Assembly (NCBI RefSeq): GCF_031157275.1
Contig: NZ_JAVIFW010000026.1
Location: forward strand, 41,237 to 105,236
Source: Streptomyces sp. LHD-70
GTDB lineage: Bacteria; Actinomycetota; Actinomycetes; Streptomycetales; Streptomycetaceae
Reading direction: 5' to 3'
DNA length: 64,000 nt
Numbering within the stretch: the stretch's first letter is position 1; each line of letters opens with the position of its first letter. The notes under the pieces were generated by a model, which worked only from the letters and a program-made list of their open reading frames with translations, searched no databases and was not told the origin of the DNA. A program made the translations under genes and the position numbers. Positions 40,306-49,364 of this stretch are shown piece after piece.

Positions 40306-40845
40306 GTGTCCCACCATGCCCGCAAGAACGATGCCCGCCGTCGGCAAGAACTCCTCGACACCAACCGCCGAGCTGCGCTGCAGGATCTCCACTCCAGCTT
40401 GCCACCCGCTCTCGAGGCCCGCCGCACAGCCCAGAGCCAGACAACTGCCGCTATGCGCACCGAAGTTCCCCAGCCCCTGCTCGCGTTGACAGCCGACTAC
40501 GGCCACTGGGCGAAGAAGAACATCACCGAGGCCCTACACCTCAACCGCACCCATGCACACGACATGCGCCAGTGGCAGCGCCTTGTTCTCTACGCACTCA
40601 CTGACACCTGCGCCTACACGTTCACCCTCGCCGGCGCCATCGCTGCCCACCTACAGCAGACCGGCGTGGAAGAGTGCGACGTGAGGCGGTACCTCCAGAC
40701 CCCCGACCTGAACCGCTACGTCACGCAGCCGGCCTTGGACCTCCTGGACGGAGCCATGGGACGGCCAGCGCCCGACGAACGCTCCTGCTGCAACTGGGAG
40801 ATCGGCCGGGTCATCGTCGGCACGCTGGGCGATGAGCCAGCCTAA
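40306..40845 (+). CDS. Hypothetical protein
   Basis: 179 residues, GTG with AAAGGAA six bases upstream. Basic N-terminus (SHHARKNDARRRQELL), then LLALTADYGHWAKKNITEAL, LVLYALTDTCAYTFTLAGAIAAHL and DVRRYLQTPDLNRYVTQPALDLLDG helices, and CCNWEIGRVIVGTLGD at the end. No motif is recognised. It lies 140 bases before a CoiA-like gene in the same direction. Confidence 0.5.
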   Translation: MSHHARKNDARRRQELLDTNRRAALQDLHSSLPPALEARRTAQSQTTAAMRTEVPQPLLALTADYGHWAKKNITEALHLNRTHAHDMRQWQRLVLYALTDTCAYTFTLAGAIAAHLQQTGVEECDVRRYLQTPDLNRYVTQPALDLLDGAMGRPAPDERSCCNWEIGRVIVGTLGDEPA

Positions 40846-40985
40846 GGAAGGCGAGACCCGGTACCTGAGAACACCGCGTCCGCCCAAGCGGTGAAGCGGG
40901 CCCCGAGCCAGAGCCGCTGCGGCCTGACGCGATGTCAGCGCCCCGCGCCACACTGGCCTCCTCGCCGACCAGCAGGGGGGCCAGC

Positions 40986-42458
40986 GTGGCGTTCAGGGCC
41001 ATACACGCCGAGTGGGGAACCGTCTTCGCACATCTGCCCGACCTCGGGTGCGGACGCAGCTGGGAAGCGGTCTGGAAGACCCGGCCACCCGCCCCCCTGA
41101 CCTGCGACGAATGCCTACATTCGATGTACGCGAAGACCTCCCACAGCGGCTTACGGTTCTTCGCCCACGCGCCCGGCGCCCCCACCTGCGCACTCGGCCT
41201 CGAATCCGTCGCCCACCACCTCCTCAAGCTCGAACTCGCCACCGCCGCCCGAGAGGCTGGCGCCCACGCCGAACTCGAAGTCCCCGGCCCCGACCGCACC
41301 TGGCGGGCCGACGTCCTGGCCACCGACCCCACCGGGAACTGGAGGACGGCCCTGGAAGCCCAGCTCGCCCCGATCACCAGCGCCGACATCACCGCCCGCA
41401 CCGAGAAGATGCACACCGACGGCGTCACCTCGATCTGGTTCAGCGACCGGCCTCGCCCACCCTGGCTCGGCACCGTCCCCTCCGTACGCCTGGAACGGCC
41501 CGAGGGAACCAAGAACCTGACCGTCGCCGAGGGCCTGGTGAAGTTCTCCGCCCGCGGCTGGAGGCCCGTCCCGGCCGGACTGCCCCAGTTCCTCACCTGG
41601 GCATTCGCGGGCCGCATCGTCACGCACACCCCGCGGACCCCACTGTGGTACCCGCAGCGCTCCCTCGCCACGGTGTGGACGGCACCGCAGTACATCGCCG
41701 CCGAGGACACCCACCTCCTCGAGGAAGAACGCCGGCAGCACGAGTACGAGACCCGCAGGGCCGCGCTACGGGCGGCCCAGGAGAAGAAGCGGGACGAGAT
41801 CCGTGCCAAGAACGCCATCTCCCGCGCGAAGGCACTGGAGGAGGCGACCGCGGCTGAGCAAGCCGCCCGCACCGCCCAGACCGGGAGGCTGAGGGAGGTT
41901 GCCATCCGCTTCCGTCCCGGCATCGACCCGACCCTGGCAAAACTCGCCGACGAGCACGGCGTCACCGCGACCGTGGGCTGGAGTACAGGCGATCCCCGGT
42001 ACGCCGGCGGCGTTCCCCTCGTCGACGAGAACGGCGTCCCGGTCGCGGTCTTTGACCCTGACCCGGGGCGGGTCCGCGGTCACGCCTTCCGGCTCCTGGC
42101 CGGCCTCCTCCTGATCTTCCCCAGCCAGCCCAGCCAACGGCGTTTCGAGAAGGCCACGAAGCGCGCCAAGCGCAGGCCGATCGACGGATACCAGACCGGC
42201 TTCGTTGGCGCCCCGCCCTCCGGCCCCGCCAGACCCCGCCCGCACATCTCGTCGAGCGTGCTCATCTGCACCTGCACGACCCCGCAGCTCGTCGCGAGAA
42301 TCCAAAACGCCGAGTACCCCGCCGAGCCCAGCGATCAGATGGGTCCCGCTGCCGCTCTCTTCCGGCCCCAGTGCCGCGCGTGCGGCGGCAAGTACGAGAA
42401 GCCGTGGCGCCGGATCGGCAGCGCACCCATCAACCGGACAAGCAGCCCAGAGAACTGA
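40986..42458 (+). CDS. CoiA-like nuclease-fold protein
   Basis: 490 residues from a GTG at 40986, preferred over an ATG 54 bases upstream because AGGGGGG precedes it and MAFRAIHAEWG is a typical CoiA-like start. LTCDEC, LRFFAHAPGAPTC form the zinc site; HHLLKLELATAAREAGAHAELEV, WRADVLAT and ALEAQLAP supply the PD-(D/E)xK-like Asp and Glu-x-Gln. A coiled coil (about 230-300) and a C-terminal CRACGG site follow. CoiA acts in DNA uptake in Firmicutes; in Streptomyces plasmids the role is unknown. Confidence 0.75.
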   Translation: MAFRAIHAEWGTVFAHLPDLGCGRSWEAVWKTRPPAPLTCDECLHSMYAKTSHSGLRFFAHAPGAPTCALGLESVAHHLLKLELATAAREAGAHAELEVPGPDRTWRADVLATDPTGNWRTALEAQLAPITSADITARTEKMHTDGVTSIWFSDRPRPPWLGTVPSVRLERPEGTKNLTVAEGLVKFSARGWRPVPAGLPQFLTWAFAGRIVTHTPRTPLWYPQRSLATVWTAPQYIAAEDTHLLEEERRQHEYETRRAALRAAQEKKRDEIRAKNAISRAKALEEATAAEQAARTAQTGRLREVAIRFRPGIDPTLAKLADEHGVTATVGWSTGDPRYAGGVPLVDENGVPVAVFDPDPGRVRGHAFRLLAGLLLIFPSQPSQRRFEKATKRAKRRPIDGYQTGFVGAPPSGPARPRPHISSSVLICTCTTPQLVARIQNAEYPAEPSDQMGPAAALFRPQCRACGGKYEKPWRRIGSAPINRTSSPEN

Positions 42459-42540
42459 AACTCGTCACCTGGTTCGCCGCTCGTCTAACGAGCCAATCGC
42501 GCCCTGTTGCCGATCCGTTCAGTGGGGCAGTCTGATCCCG

Positions 42541-44040
42541 CTACAGGAGATCAACGGGAGGGATTCCCAATGACATTGTCAAGCTGGGACGGTGACACGC
42601 CGTGAGGGTGTCATGCCGCTGCGGTCTTGGTGCCGGACACGGCTGTGTCGAAGGTGCGGTGGTCGCGTATGAGGGCCCAGAGCACGTTGAGGCGGCGCCT
42701 GGCGAGGGCAAGGACGGCCTGCTTGTGGTTCTTTCCCTCGGTCCGTTTGCGTTGGTAGAACCGCTGGGATTCGGGGCAGTGGACGGCGGCGACTTGGGAG
42801 GATATGTAGAACATTCGCAGGAGCCGCCGACTGTAGCGGCGGGGTCTGCGCAGGTTGCCGGAGACCTTGCCCGAGTCGCGTGGGACGGGGGCGAGTCCGG
42901 CGACGCCGGCAAGGCGGTCAGGACTGCCGAAGGCCTTCATGTCACCGCCGGTCGCGGCGATGAACTCGGCCCCGAGCGTGTCGCCGATGCCGGGCATGGA
43001 CGTGATCACATCGGCGTCGGGATGCTCGCGAAACCGGCCCTCGATCAGGGCTTCGAGTTCCGCGATCTCCTGGTCGAGGGCCATCACCTCCCTGGCGAGG
43101 GTGTGGACCATCTTCGCGGCGGTCTTCTCGCCGGCCACCACCGTGTGCTGGGCCTCACCGGCGGTCACAGCCACGTCCGCGGCGTTCTTCGCCGTGGTGA
43201 GGGTGCGCACTCCGTGGTTCTTCAGCCAGGCCGAGAGCCGGGCCCGGCCGATCCGACGCAGCGCGGCGGGGGTTTGGTACTTCGTGAGCAGGATGAGCGC
43301 GGTCTTGGAGGTGCTGTAGTCGAAGGCTCGCTCCAGCGCGGGGAAGTACTCCAGCATCTGTGCGCGCAGCCGGTTGATCGCTCGGGTGCGGTCCGCGGCC
43401 AGATCCATCCGACGGGCGGTGAGGATCTTCAGGTCAACTGCGATCTCGCTGGTGGCATGCAGCGGCTGCAGGTCACGGCGCATGCGCGCGGTGTCCGCGA
43501 TGACGAAGGCGTCCTTCGCGTCCGTCTTCCCGCTGCCGCGGTAAGCGGCGGACGCATGGTGGACGGTGCGGCCGGGGATGTAGAGCAGCCTCTGTCCGTG
43601 GTTGACCAGCAGAGCAATCCACAGGGCAGCGCCGCCGGAATTCAGGTCCACCGCCCACGTCACCGGCTCGCCCTCGGCCAGGTCCAGGACGTCGCCCAGG
43701 AGCTCCAGCAGCTCGGTCTCGCTGTTGGGCACCCGGCGGGTGAGGAACACCGTGGCGTCCGTGTCGATCACCGTGCAGTGATGCTCGCCCTTGCCCGCAT
43801 CCGTACCGGCCCACAGTTCGGGCACGGTCACCTCCAAAGTCGTCCCGTTCTTTCACCCAGCAGACGACCTCGCCGACGTGTCCATACGAAGCGATGCAGT
43901 TCGCGTATCCCAATGAGTGGCCGTGGTCGTCGCGGGACCCCGGGCGGCCAATCCCTCCAAGCCACAACAGCGGCAACAACATGGCAGCCACACCCGGGGT
44001 CCCTGGGCCCGCTGATCTTACGAATGAGCAGCTCAGACCC
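42541..44040 (-). mobile_element. IS110-family element (ends approximate)
   Basis: Contains one intact transposase on the minus strand and about 200 non-coding bases on its upstream side. IS110 elements often lack inverted repeats and target duplications, so I could not fix the ends; they must lie between the stop at 42458 and the ATG at 44065. In IS110-group elements the upstream non-coding end encodes the guide (bridge) RNA. Confidence 0.6.
42611..43837 (-). CDS. IS110-family transposase
   Basis: 408 residues. The N-terminal DEDD RuvC-like domain is seen in WAGTDAGKGEHHCTVID, TWAVDLNSGGAALW and SGKTDAKDAFVIADTARM. A coiled linker follows, then the C-terminal Transposase_20 domain (VITSMPGIGDTLGAEFIAATGGDM, LAGVAGLAPVPRDSGKVSG, YISSQVAAV) with the catalytic-type Ser region. 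Full family length without a stop, so probably functional. Confidence 0.9.
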   Translation of the reverse strand: MEVTVPELWAGTDAGKGEHHCTVIDTDATVFLTRRVPNSETELLELLGDVLDLAEGEPVTWAVDLNSGGAALWIALLVNHGQRLLYIPGRTVHHASAAYRGSGKTDAKDAFVIADTARMRRDLQPLHATSEIAVDLKILTARRMDLAADRTRAINRLRAQMLEYFPALERAFDYSTSKTALILLTKYQTPAALRRIGRARLSAWLKNHGVRTLTTAKNAADVAVTAGEAQHTVVAGEKTAAKMVHTLAREVMALDQEIAELEALIEGRFREHPDADVITSMPGIGDTLGAEFIAATGGDMKAFGSPDRLAGVAGLAPVPRDSGKVSGNLRRPRRYSRRLLRMFYISSQVAAVHCPESQRFYQRKRTEGKNHKQAVLALARRRLNVLWALIRDHRTFDTAVSGTKTAAA

Positions 44041-44064
44041 ACGTGAAGAAAGGTATGGAACAGC

Positions 44065-44541
44065 ATGGCTTACGAGGACTGCACGTACCACGGCATCCAG
44101 TACGGCCCGGAGACAGACCGGGGCGACGACGAGGAGTGGAAGCCCGCCCGGATCCTCGTCGAAGAGCCCGAGTTCGGGCCCACCCAGAGGCAGATGGGGG
44201 TGACGGTGCTCCGTGAGCTCGCCGAACCGGAGGCCAGCGGCTTCGGCTGGGGATACAACGGCGGCGGCACCAGCGCGGCGGCCGCGGCGATCCTTGCCGA
44301 CGCCCTCGACCTGGGCGACCCGGACAAGGCCGGCATCGGATACACGGCCTACCTCGAGGACGAGGTGCTGGTCCAGCTCCGAGAGGACTTCTGCGACGAC
44401 GTCCTATCCCAGCTCTGCGACCAGTGGCGTCTTCGCCGCAGCATCATCCTGCGCTGGTCGCTGGCCTGGTACCTGCAGCGCGGCATCGACGAGGTACCCA
44501 CCGCCCTGCGGGAGCTCCCGCCGCTCCAGAGCCAGACCTGA
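44065..44541 (+). CDS. DUF6166 family protein
   Basis: 158 residues. TYHGIQYGPETDRG, ARILVEEPEFGPTQRQ, GFGWGYNGGGTSAAAAAILADALDLGDP, then SQLCDQWRLRRSIILRWSLAWYLQRGI align end to end with the paralogue at 31327. Function unknown. It lies just after the IS110 element, which may have separated it from the CoiA-like gene upstream, and two bases before the acetyltransferase gene. Confidence 0.75.
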   Translation: MAYEDCTYHGIQYGPETDRGDDEEWKPARILVEEPEFGPTQRQMGVTVLRELAEPEASGFGWGYNGGGTSAAAAAILADALDLGDPDKAGIGYTAYLEDEVLVQLREDFCDDVLSQLCDQWRLRRSIILRWSLAWYLQRGIDEVPTALRELPPLQSQT

Positions 44542-44543
44542 CC

Positions 44544-45065
44544 ATGGGCGACTCGAACACGGCACGGCCGGGCGGCTCCCTGTGGGCCCGCCTGGTCGAC
44601 GCCTTCCACGGACGGGACGCGGCAGCGCCATCAGCGTCGCCCGTCGCCCCGAACAGCTTGGAGTGGAAGGTCGATCCCGACACGGAGACCTGGTGGCACC
44701 TGCCGCCGGGCGGCCCCGCCGGAATGCAGGAGATCCGGGGATGCGCACCCGACGAGTACGACTTCGCCCGCCTGGTCTGGCAAGCCTGCGAGGTGTGTCG
44801 GCTCGGACTGATCGTGAAGATCCGGGTCACCGAGCCGTGGCAACGCCACGGGTACGGCAGCCGCATGGTGCGCTTCGCCCTGCGCGGCCATGGCGGGTAC
44901 CGCTGGACCACGACGCCGCAGTCGGAGGACGCCCAGGCGTTCTTCCCGGCCCTCGCCAAGGCAACGGGCGTGGCCTTCCCGCGGCAGGCCGAACGGTGCG
45001 AGCACATGCGGGCGAGGGGGCTCCGGCGCTCCCAGCCTCACCGGATCGAGCCGCCGCCCGCCTGA
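44544..45065 (+). CDS. GNAT-like N-acetyltransferase
   Basis: 173 residues. LGLIVKIRVTEPWQRHGYGSRMVRFAL carries the acetyl-CoA-binding Q/RxxGxG/A-like signature (RHGYGSRM), and FFPALAKATGVAFP fits the last helix-strand of GNAT proteins. The substrate cannot be deduced. A disordered N-terminus of about 40 residues precedes it. It begins two bases after the DUF6166 stop, so they are co-transcribed. Confidence 0.6.
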   Translation: MGDSNTARPGGSLWARLVDAFHGRDAAAPSASPVAPNSLEWKVDPDTETWWHLPPGGPAGMQEIRGCAPDEYDFARLVWQACEVCRLGLIVKIRVTEPWQRHGYGSRMVRFALRGHGGYRWTTTPQSEDAQAFFPALAKATGVAFPRQAERCEHMRARGLRRSQPHRIEPPPA

Positions 45066-45332
45066 GGCTGGGAGCACACGTCAGTCCCGGTGGACCCGTT
45101 AGTCCAACAGGTCTGACCGGGGCTGAGTTGTGCGGGGCCTCCTGTTCGGCGCGCAGCCTCCACATGGCAGCCGCCAGGGGACAGTTGCTTCCCCTTGCTG
45201 GCTCCGTTGGTGATGCCGCATCGGCCGCGTCTCACCTCGACCCGAACAAGTCAGGTTCAGCAAACGGCGAACGCGTTCTGGGCGCCCGGGAGTAGCGTGA
45301 TCACCATCGACACACGGGAGGGGGAGGCGCTG

Positions 45333-46607
45333 GTGTTTCAGCGTTCTGGAAGGACCGATCTGCCCGAGAAGCTGCTGCGGAACGCGGTGGCCACCCGGCC
45401 CTCCCGCTACCGCGGGCCGCGGCGCCGCACCGGCTTTGTCCTGCACTGCTGGAACACCGAGTTCGGCGACGTCGTCCTCGCGCACACGGTCGCTGGCGAG
45501 ATGGGCATGACTTTCCCGACGCACGCGCTCCTGCGTGAACTCTCCGAGGGCGCCGCCTCCTTGGCCGTTGTCGCGGCCGACTACTCCGGAATCAACGGTC
45601 CGAACATCGAGGCCGTCGACGCCGCGGGCCCGGACCAGCACTACGGCATCAACTGGCGCGAGTTGGAGCGGGTACTCGGTATGCCGGCCCCGTACTGGCA
45701 CTGGAACCTGCGCGACCCCGAGCTGATGATGAACTGGCGGCCCGGCGCCCCTCAGCAGCATGTCCCGGTCGTCGTCGTCCCGGACCCGGCGCCGCTGCTG
45801 CGCCTGGCCGCCGAGGAGCCCGACGGATCCCACGCCGCCATCGCAGCGCTCAGCCTCGCCCGCGAGGCCATGTGGGACACCGCAGAAGACGCGCACCGAG
45901 AGATCACCGAACACGTCGACACCATGGACGCCCCGGACTCGATCGCGGTCGCCGCTCGCCCGCTCCTGCCCCACCGGCCGGAGCCGGTCGCCGAGGAGAT
46001 CCTCCGCGACGGCTGGCGGACGATCCTGTCGCGTACCGACATCCTCGCTGCGCAGTGCGCCCAGGTCGCGGATATCCACGGGGCCAGCCGCTTCTTCCCC
46101 GGCCTGCACAAGGTGACCGTCGACCTCGGCTGTGAACAGGCCACCACATGGGCCTCCCGGCTGCTGCCCTCCCCGCGCACAGCGCTGGCCGCACCGCTCG
46201 ACGTCGCCGAGGGCGACTTCCTTGTCGACCCGTTGACCGACATGCCGGCCGTACGGATCGGCGGGGGAACCATCGAGACTGTCGCGCCACAGCGCCTGCC
46301 CGCCCACTCGCCGCTCGCCGCGCTGACCATCGGCCGCGGCTCGGTCTGGGTGACCTGCGAGGACGGCACCGTGTTCGTGGCGCCGCAAGTCGCCAGCGGC
46401 TACACGTACGGATACGCCGGCGGCGGGCCGACCGCGCTGGCCCGCCTGATCGACCTGCTGCTGAAGGACATCACCAACCCGGCGCCCGGGCACACCGCAC
46501 AGCGTCCGCCGGCCGGGCTGGGCTACGCGACCGAAGTCGGGTGGAAGGGCCGCACTCCTCCCTTCACGCTCACCCGCGCCGAGCTCGAAGCCCTGCGCGA
46601 CGCGTAA
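45333..46607 (+). CDS. Hypothetical protein
   Basis: 424 residues from a GTG preceded by GGGAGGGGGAGG; an upstream GTG at 45297 is in the same frame. The first 75 residues (LLRNAVATRPSRYRGPRRRTGFVLHCWN, VVLAHTVAGEMGMTF) and VADYSGINGPNIEAVDAAGPDQHYGINW are unfamiliar. The end has a beta-rich part (VWVTCEDGTVFVAPQVASGYTYGYAGGGP). No transmembrane helix or known motif. Function unknown. Confidence 0.55.
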   Translation: MFQRSGRTDLPEKLLRNAVATRPSRYRGPRRRTGFVLHCWNTEFGDVVLAHTVAGEMGMTFPTHALLRELSEGAASLAVVAADYSGINGPNIEAVDAAGPDQHYGINWRELERVLGMPAPYWHWNLRDPELMMNWRPGAPQQHVPVVVVPDPAPLLRLAAEEPDGSHAAIAALSLAREAMWDTAEDAHREITEHVDTMDAPDSIAVAARPLLPHRPEPVAEEILRDGWRTILSRTDILAAQCAQVADIHGASRFFPGLHKVTVDLGCEQATTWASRLLPSPRTALAAPLDVAEGDFLVDPLTDMPAVRIGGGTIETVAPQRLPAHSPLAALTIGRGSVWVTCEDGTVFVAPQVASGYTYGYAGGGPTALARLIDLLLKDITNPAPGHTAQRPPAGLGYATEVGWKGRTPPFTLTRAELEALRDA

Positions 46608-46733
46608 GCCACCCGCCCGCCGGGATCAACCACGCCCGCGTGCCCTGCCTCGGGCTGCACTTCGGGTCGGTCACCCCGACGGGGATGCGCGATTCCTCAC
46701 AGAACGAGCCAACTCCTTTGAGAGCACGGCGAG

Positions 46734-47345
46734 ATGGAGATCGTTCCTGAGACGATCGCACCCTCAGGCCGTCTCAACGGGAAGGTGGAGTCCTTGTTGG
46801 TCCCCCGCGTGTATCAACCACAGTCGTTTGCAGGCTTCCTCGCACGCCGGTTGAATATGACGCCGGAGTTCGAAGCCAGCAATCTCAGTGCGGAGCAGGT
46901 CGCCGACCTGGCGCTGCTGGCCACAGCACACGCAGGCTCCCATGCCCCCACGGCCCGGCTCATTTCGCTGATGTCGAGCCTGCCGGTGCCCAGCGATGAG
47001 CCGCGCGACTTCTGGTTCGAGCTGTGGCAAGTGGCGGACAACCCGATTCTGCTGCCCGGCAACCTCCGCGGCCAGCTGCTGCGCGCAGTGGAGGGCGACG
47101 GCGTCGCCCTCGCCGACCAGCTCCTGACCGTGGTTTCGGGCATGAACACCGAGCAGCGGGCTGCGGCCGCCGAGGTCATCGGCAAAGCCATCGGAACCGA
47201 CTACCTCGCCTATGAGGCCAGCTACATCGGCGAGTTGTGGTTGCGGGACGTCGAGAGCGCGGCCTGGCAGATCCTCCACGCCTACCAGTGCAGCGGCACG
47301 TGGGAAGAGCAGCAGGAGTTCGTCCAGGCGTGGAAGGACGCGTGA
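46734..47345 (+). CDS. Hypothetical protein
   Basis: 203 residues. After a short variable start it is all-helical: FAGFLARRLNMTPEF, LSAEQVADLALLATAHAGSH, LRGQLLRAVEGDGVALADQLL, YEASYIGELWLRDVESAAWQILHAYQ. It could be a helical-repeat or immunity-type fold but nothing specific is recognisable. Rightward, ending 110 bases before the convergent ligase gene. Confidence 0.5.
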   Translation: MEIVPETIAPSGRLNGKVESLLVPRVYQPQSFAGFLARRLNMTPEFEASNLSAEQVADLALLATAHAGSHAPTARLISLMSSLPVPSDEPRDFWFELWQVADNPILLPGNLRGQLLRAVEGDGVALADQLLTVVSGMNTEQRAAAAEVIGKAIGTDYLAYEASYIGELWLRDVESAAWQILHAYQCSGTWEEQQEFVQAWKDA

Positions 47346-47456
47346 TCTGGGAGACAGGTCGCTGCGCCGACGTAGGCTCCGTCTGCGAGCCGGGTGCGCC
47401 ACTGAGTCACAGGGCCCAGACTTCAGGAACGGACCCTGCGCCGTCCTTGGTAGCCG

Positions 47457-48323
47457 TCATCGGGCGCGCACGACGGTCACCACGGCGTGCCGAGTCGTAC
47501 CGGCGAGTGCCTCCAAGATGAGACCGCTGCCGGTGGTGGTGTAGCGCTCGCCGTCGTCGGTTCTGGCGCGCCGGCCCGGTCCGGACGCTGCAATGTGCTG
47601 GGCGAGGCGTCTGCTGAGCGCGGCGGTGAGGGCTTGAGACTGCGCGCGGCGCCCGTCGGGCAGGCGGACCACGACGGTCCGGGGGTGGGCGGCGTTTCCG
47701 GTGTAGCCGACGACTTCGATGTCGACCGTCTCGGAGTGCCTCAGCTTGAACCAGGACGACCTGTCAGGGCGATAAGCCGCGTCGCCTCGCTTGATCACCA
47801 GGCCCTCGATGTTCTGCGCCTGTAGCGCCTCGTACCAGCGCAGCGCGAGTTCCGGATCGGCGGTGGAAGGTACCGCCTGCAGCGGGGGCCCGACCTCGGC
47901 GAGCACCTCCAGGAGCAGCGCGCGGCGCTCGTCGTACGGGCGCGCTCGGATGTCGCCGAGTTCGGGGTGCGCGAGCAGGTCGAACACGGCGTACGTCGCG
48001 GGGAGTTGGAGGGACAGGAGCCGCGCGCGGGCGGCGGCCGAGGCGGCGCGGGCTTGCACGGCGGCGAAGTCCAGAGCGCCCTCATTCCAGATGACCGCCT
48101 CTCCGTCGAGGACGGTGCCCGGCGCCAGGGCGAGGCTGGCGGCCGCGAGGTCGGGCCATGCGCTCGTCACGATCCGGCCTGTGCGGGCCTGCAGCACCAC
48201 GTCGTCGGGGTCGCGGAACAGTACGATCCGGTGCCCGTCGAACTTCGGCTCGTACCGATATAGATCATCAACGGGCAGTTTGGTGACGGCGCTGGCAAGG
48301 GCGACTTGAACAGGGCGTTCCAC
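47457..48323 (-). CDS. ATP-dependent DNA ligase
   Basis: 288 residues from a GTG with AAGGA upstream. YEPKFDGHRIVLF is motif I with the nucleotidyl-accepting Lys (KxDGxR). TVLDGEAVIW is motif III-like, YAVFDLLA and GLVIKRGDAAYRP motif IV, and SSWFKLRHSE motif V. It is a small ligase with a short OB-fold, like LigC-type accessory ligases of actinobacteria, and probably helps repair or maintain the replicon. Leftward, monocistronic, bounded upstream by a terminator. Confidence 0.85.
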   Translation of the reverse strand: MERPVQVALASAVTKLPVDDLYRYEPKFDGHRIVLFRDPDDVVLQARTGRIVTSAWPDLAAASLALAPGTVLDGEAVIWNEGALDFAAVQARAASAAARARLLSLQLPATYAVFDLLAHPELGDIRARPYDERRALLLEVLAEVGPPLQAVPSTADPELALRWYEALQAQNIEGLVIKRGDAAYRPDRSSWFKLRHSETVDIEVVGYTGNAAHPRTVVVRLPDGRRAQSQALTAALSRRLAQHIAASGPGRRARTDDGERYTTTGSGLILEALAGTTRHAVVTVVRAR

Positions 48324-48491
48324 CTGTCCATCGTCCTTCTGGAATAGGCAGTTCCTGGTGACGTGGCCGCGTCTACGATCTCTGTGTCCCGCACCGGAGT
48401 GGAGCGTGCGGGGCAGGCACCGGCCCCGCTGTGACGGGTGGAGTACGGCCGGGGCCGCCTTTCTGTCGGCCCGTTCAACGGGTCGAGCAAT

Positions 48492-48527
48492 GTGTGGGCG
48501 TCCACCCGGCGGGGTGGGCGCCCACAC
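48492..48527 (-). terminator. Stem-loop between the nuclease-like gene and the ligase
   Basis: GTGTGGGCGTCCACCC (48492-48507) pairs with GGGTGGGCGCCCACAC (48512-48527), with one G-T pair and a 4-base loop. It lies about 80 bases past the stop of the leftward gene at 48608. Confidence 0.75.
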
Positions 48528-48607
48528 GCTCTCGGGCCCTCGTCCTGCTGCTCGCCGTGCTTACCCGGTGCCGTGGGCGGGCTGGCACTGCGCGAGGTTG
48601 ATCAGGC

Positions 48608-49237
48608 TCAGCATCGGATGGGACCTGGGGCCTGAGGTCGTGCGGCAGCACGCTTCTCTTCGGCCTTGCGCTGTTGGTCCCGGTTGAGGGCTTCTGCTCG
48701 AGCCTCGGGGGTGACGTCTGCACCGAGGGTGATCGACGCTGTGTCCGTGACGGGGGCCCGCGAGTAGCGGACGGGAGATGTGCTGGACCGGGTGGGCAGG
48801 TGCAGGCGGGCGACACCGGCCGGGACTTCGGCACGCAGGGCACCGTGCCAGCGAATCCACAGCGCTGGACGCCCGCGGAGGGCCTCGTCACGGAGCTTGT
48901 CCACGGCGGTGCTGTCGTCCGAGCGGTCGATCTCCACAGCGATCGGTGGGCCATCCTTGCGGCGCAGGCGGAGATCTAGGTAGGCGCACCAGGGCGGCGA
49001 CCAGTATCCGCGGCACCCGCCGGTCTGCAACCGGGGCGGGTCGATGTACCGCATCGGCGCCTCGCATCTGGTCCTCCAGCCCGAGGCCATAGACCACTCT
49101 GCTACTGCGCGGGTGATGGACCGGGTCGCCTCCTTGCCGGTCAGGCCGGTGAAGGCGAATCGGGTCTCGGACAGGTGTGCGCGTAAAGCGGTGGCGAAGA
49201 TCTCGGACTCGCCATTCGCCGTCGGTTCGGGGGCCAT
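48608..49237 (-). CDS. Hypothetical protein with restriction-nuclease-like motif
   Basis: 209 residues. CAYLDLRLRRKDGPPIAVEIDRSDD, then KLRDEALRGRPALWIRWHG, resembles a PD-(D/E)xK core: Asp on one strand, Glu on the next, a helix, then an exposed strand. The usual Lys is replaced, so catalysis is doubtful. Highly basic C-terminus. The start ATG has no clear ribosome site. It stands between the ligase and the STAND gene, both leftward. Confidence 0.5.
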   Translation of the reverse strand: MAPEPTANGESEIFATALRAHLSETRFAFTGLTGKEATRSITRAVAEWSMASGWRTRCEAPMRYIDPPRLQTGGCRGYWSPPWCAYLDLRLRRKDGPPIAVEIDRSDDSTAVDKLRDEALRGRPALWIRWHGALRAEVPAGVARLHLPTRSSTSPVRYSRAPVTDTASITLGADVTPEARAEALNRDQQRKAEEKRAAARPQAPGPIRC

Positions 49238-49364
49238 GAGGCGATTCTTAGGTGCGGCACTGACAACGGCCGGGCAGAGCAGGGGAATCGGGCGCTGCGC
49301 ACTGTCCCAAGCTCAACTGGGTTGTGCCCGTTGGTCGTTGACGACTTCCGTCCTTGAGGGCAGG

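Noticed and set aside
42602..44203. Long rightward frame opposite the IS110 transposase
   Set aside because: The transposase on the other strand is complete with both domains; this frame is compositional.
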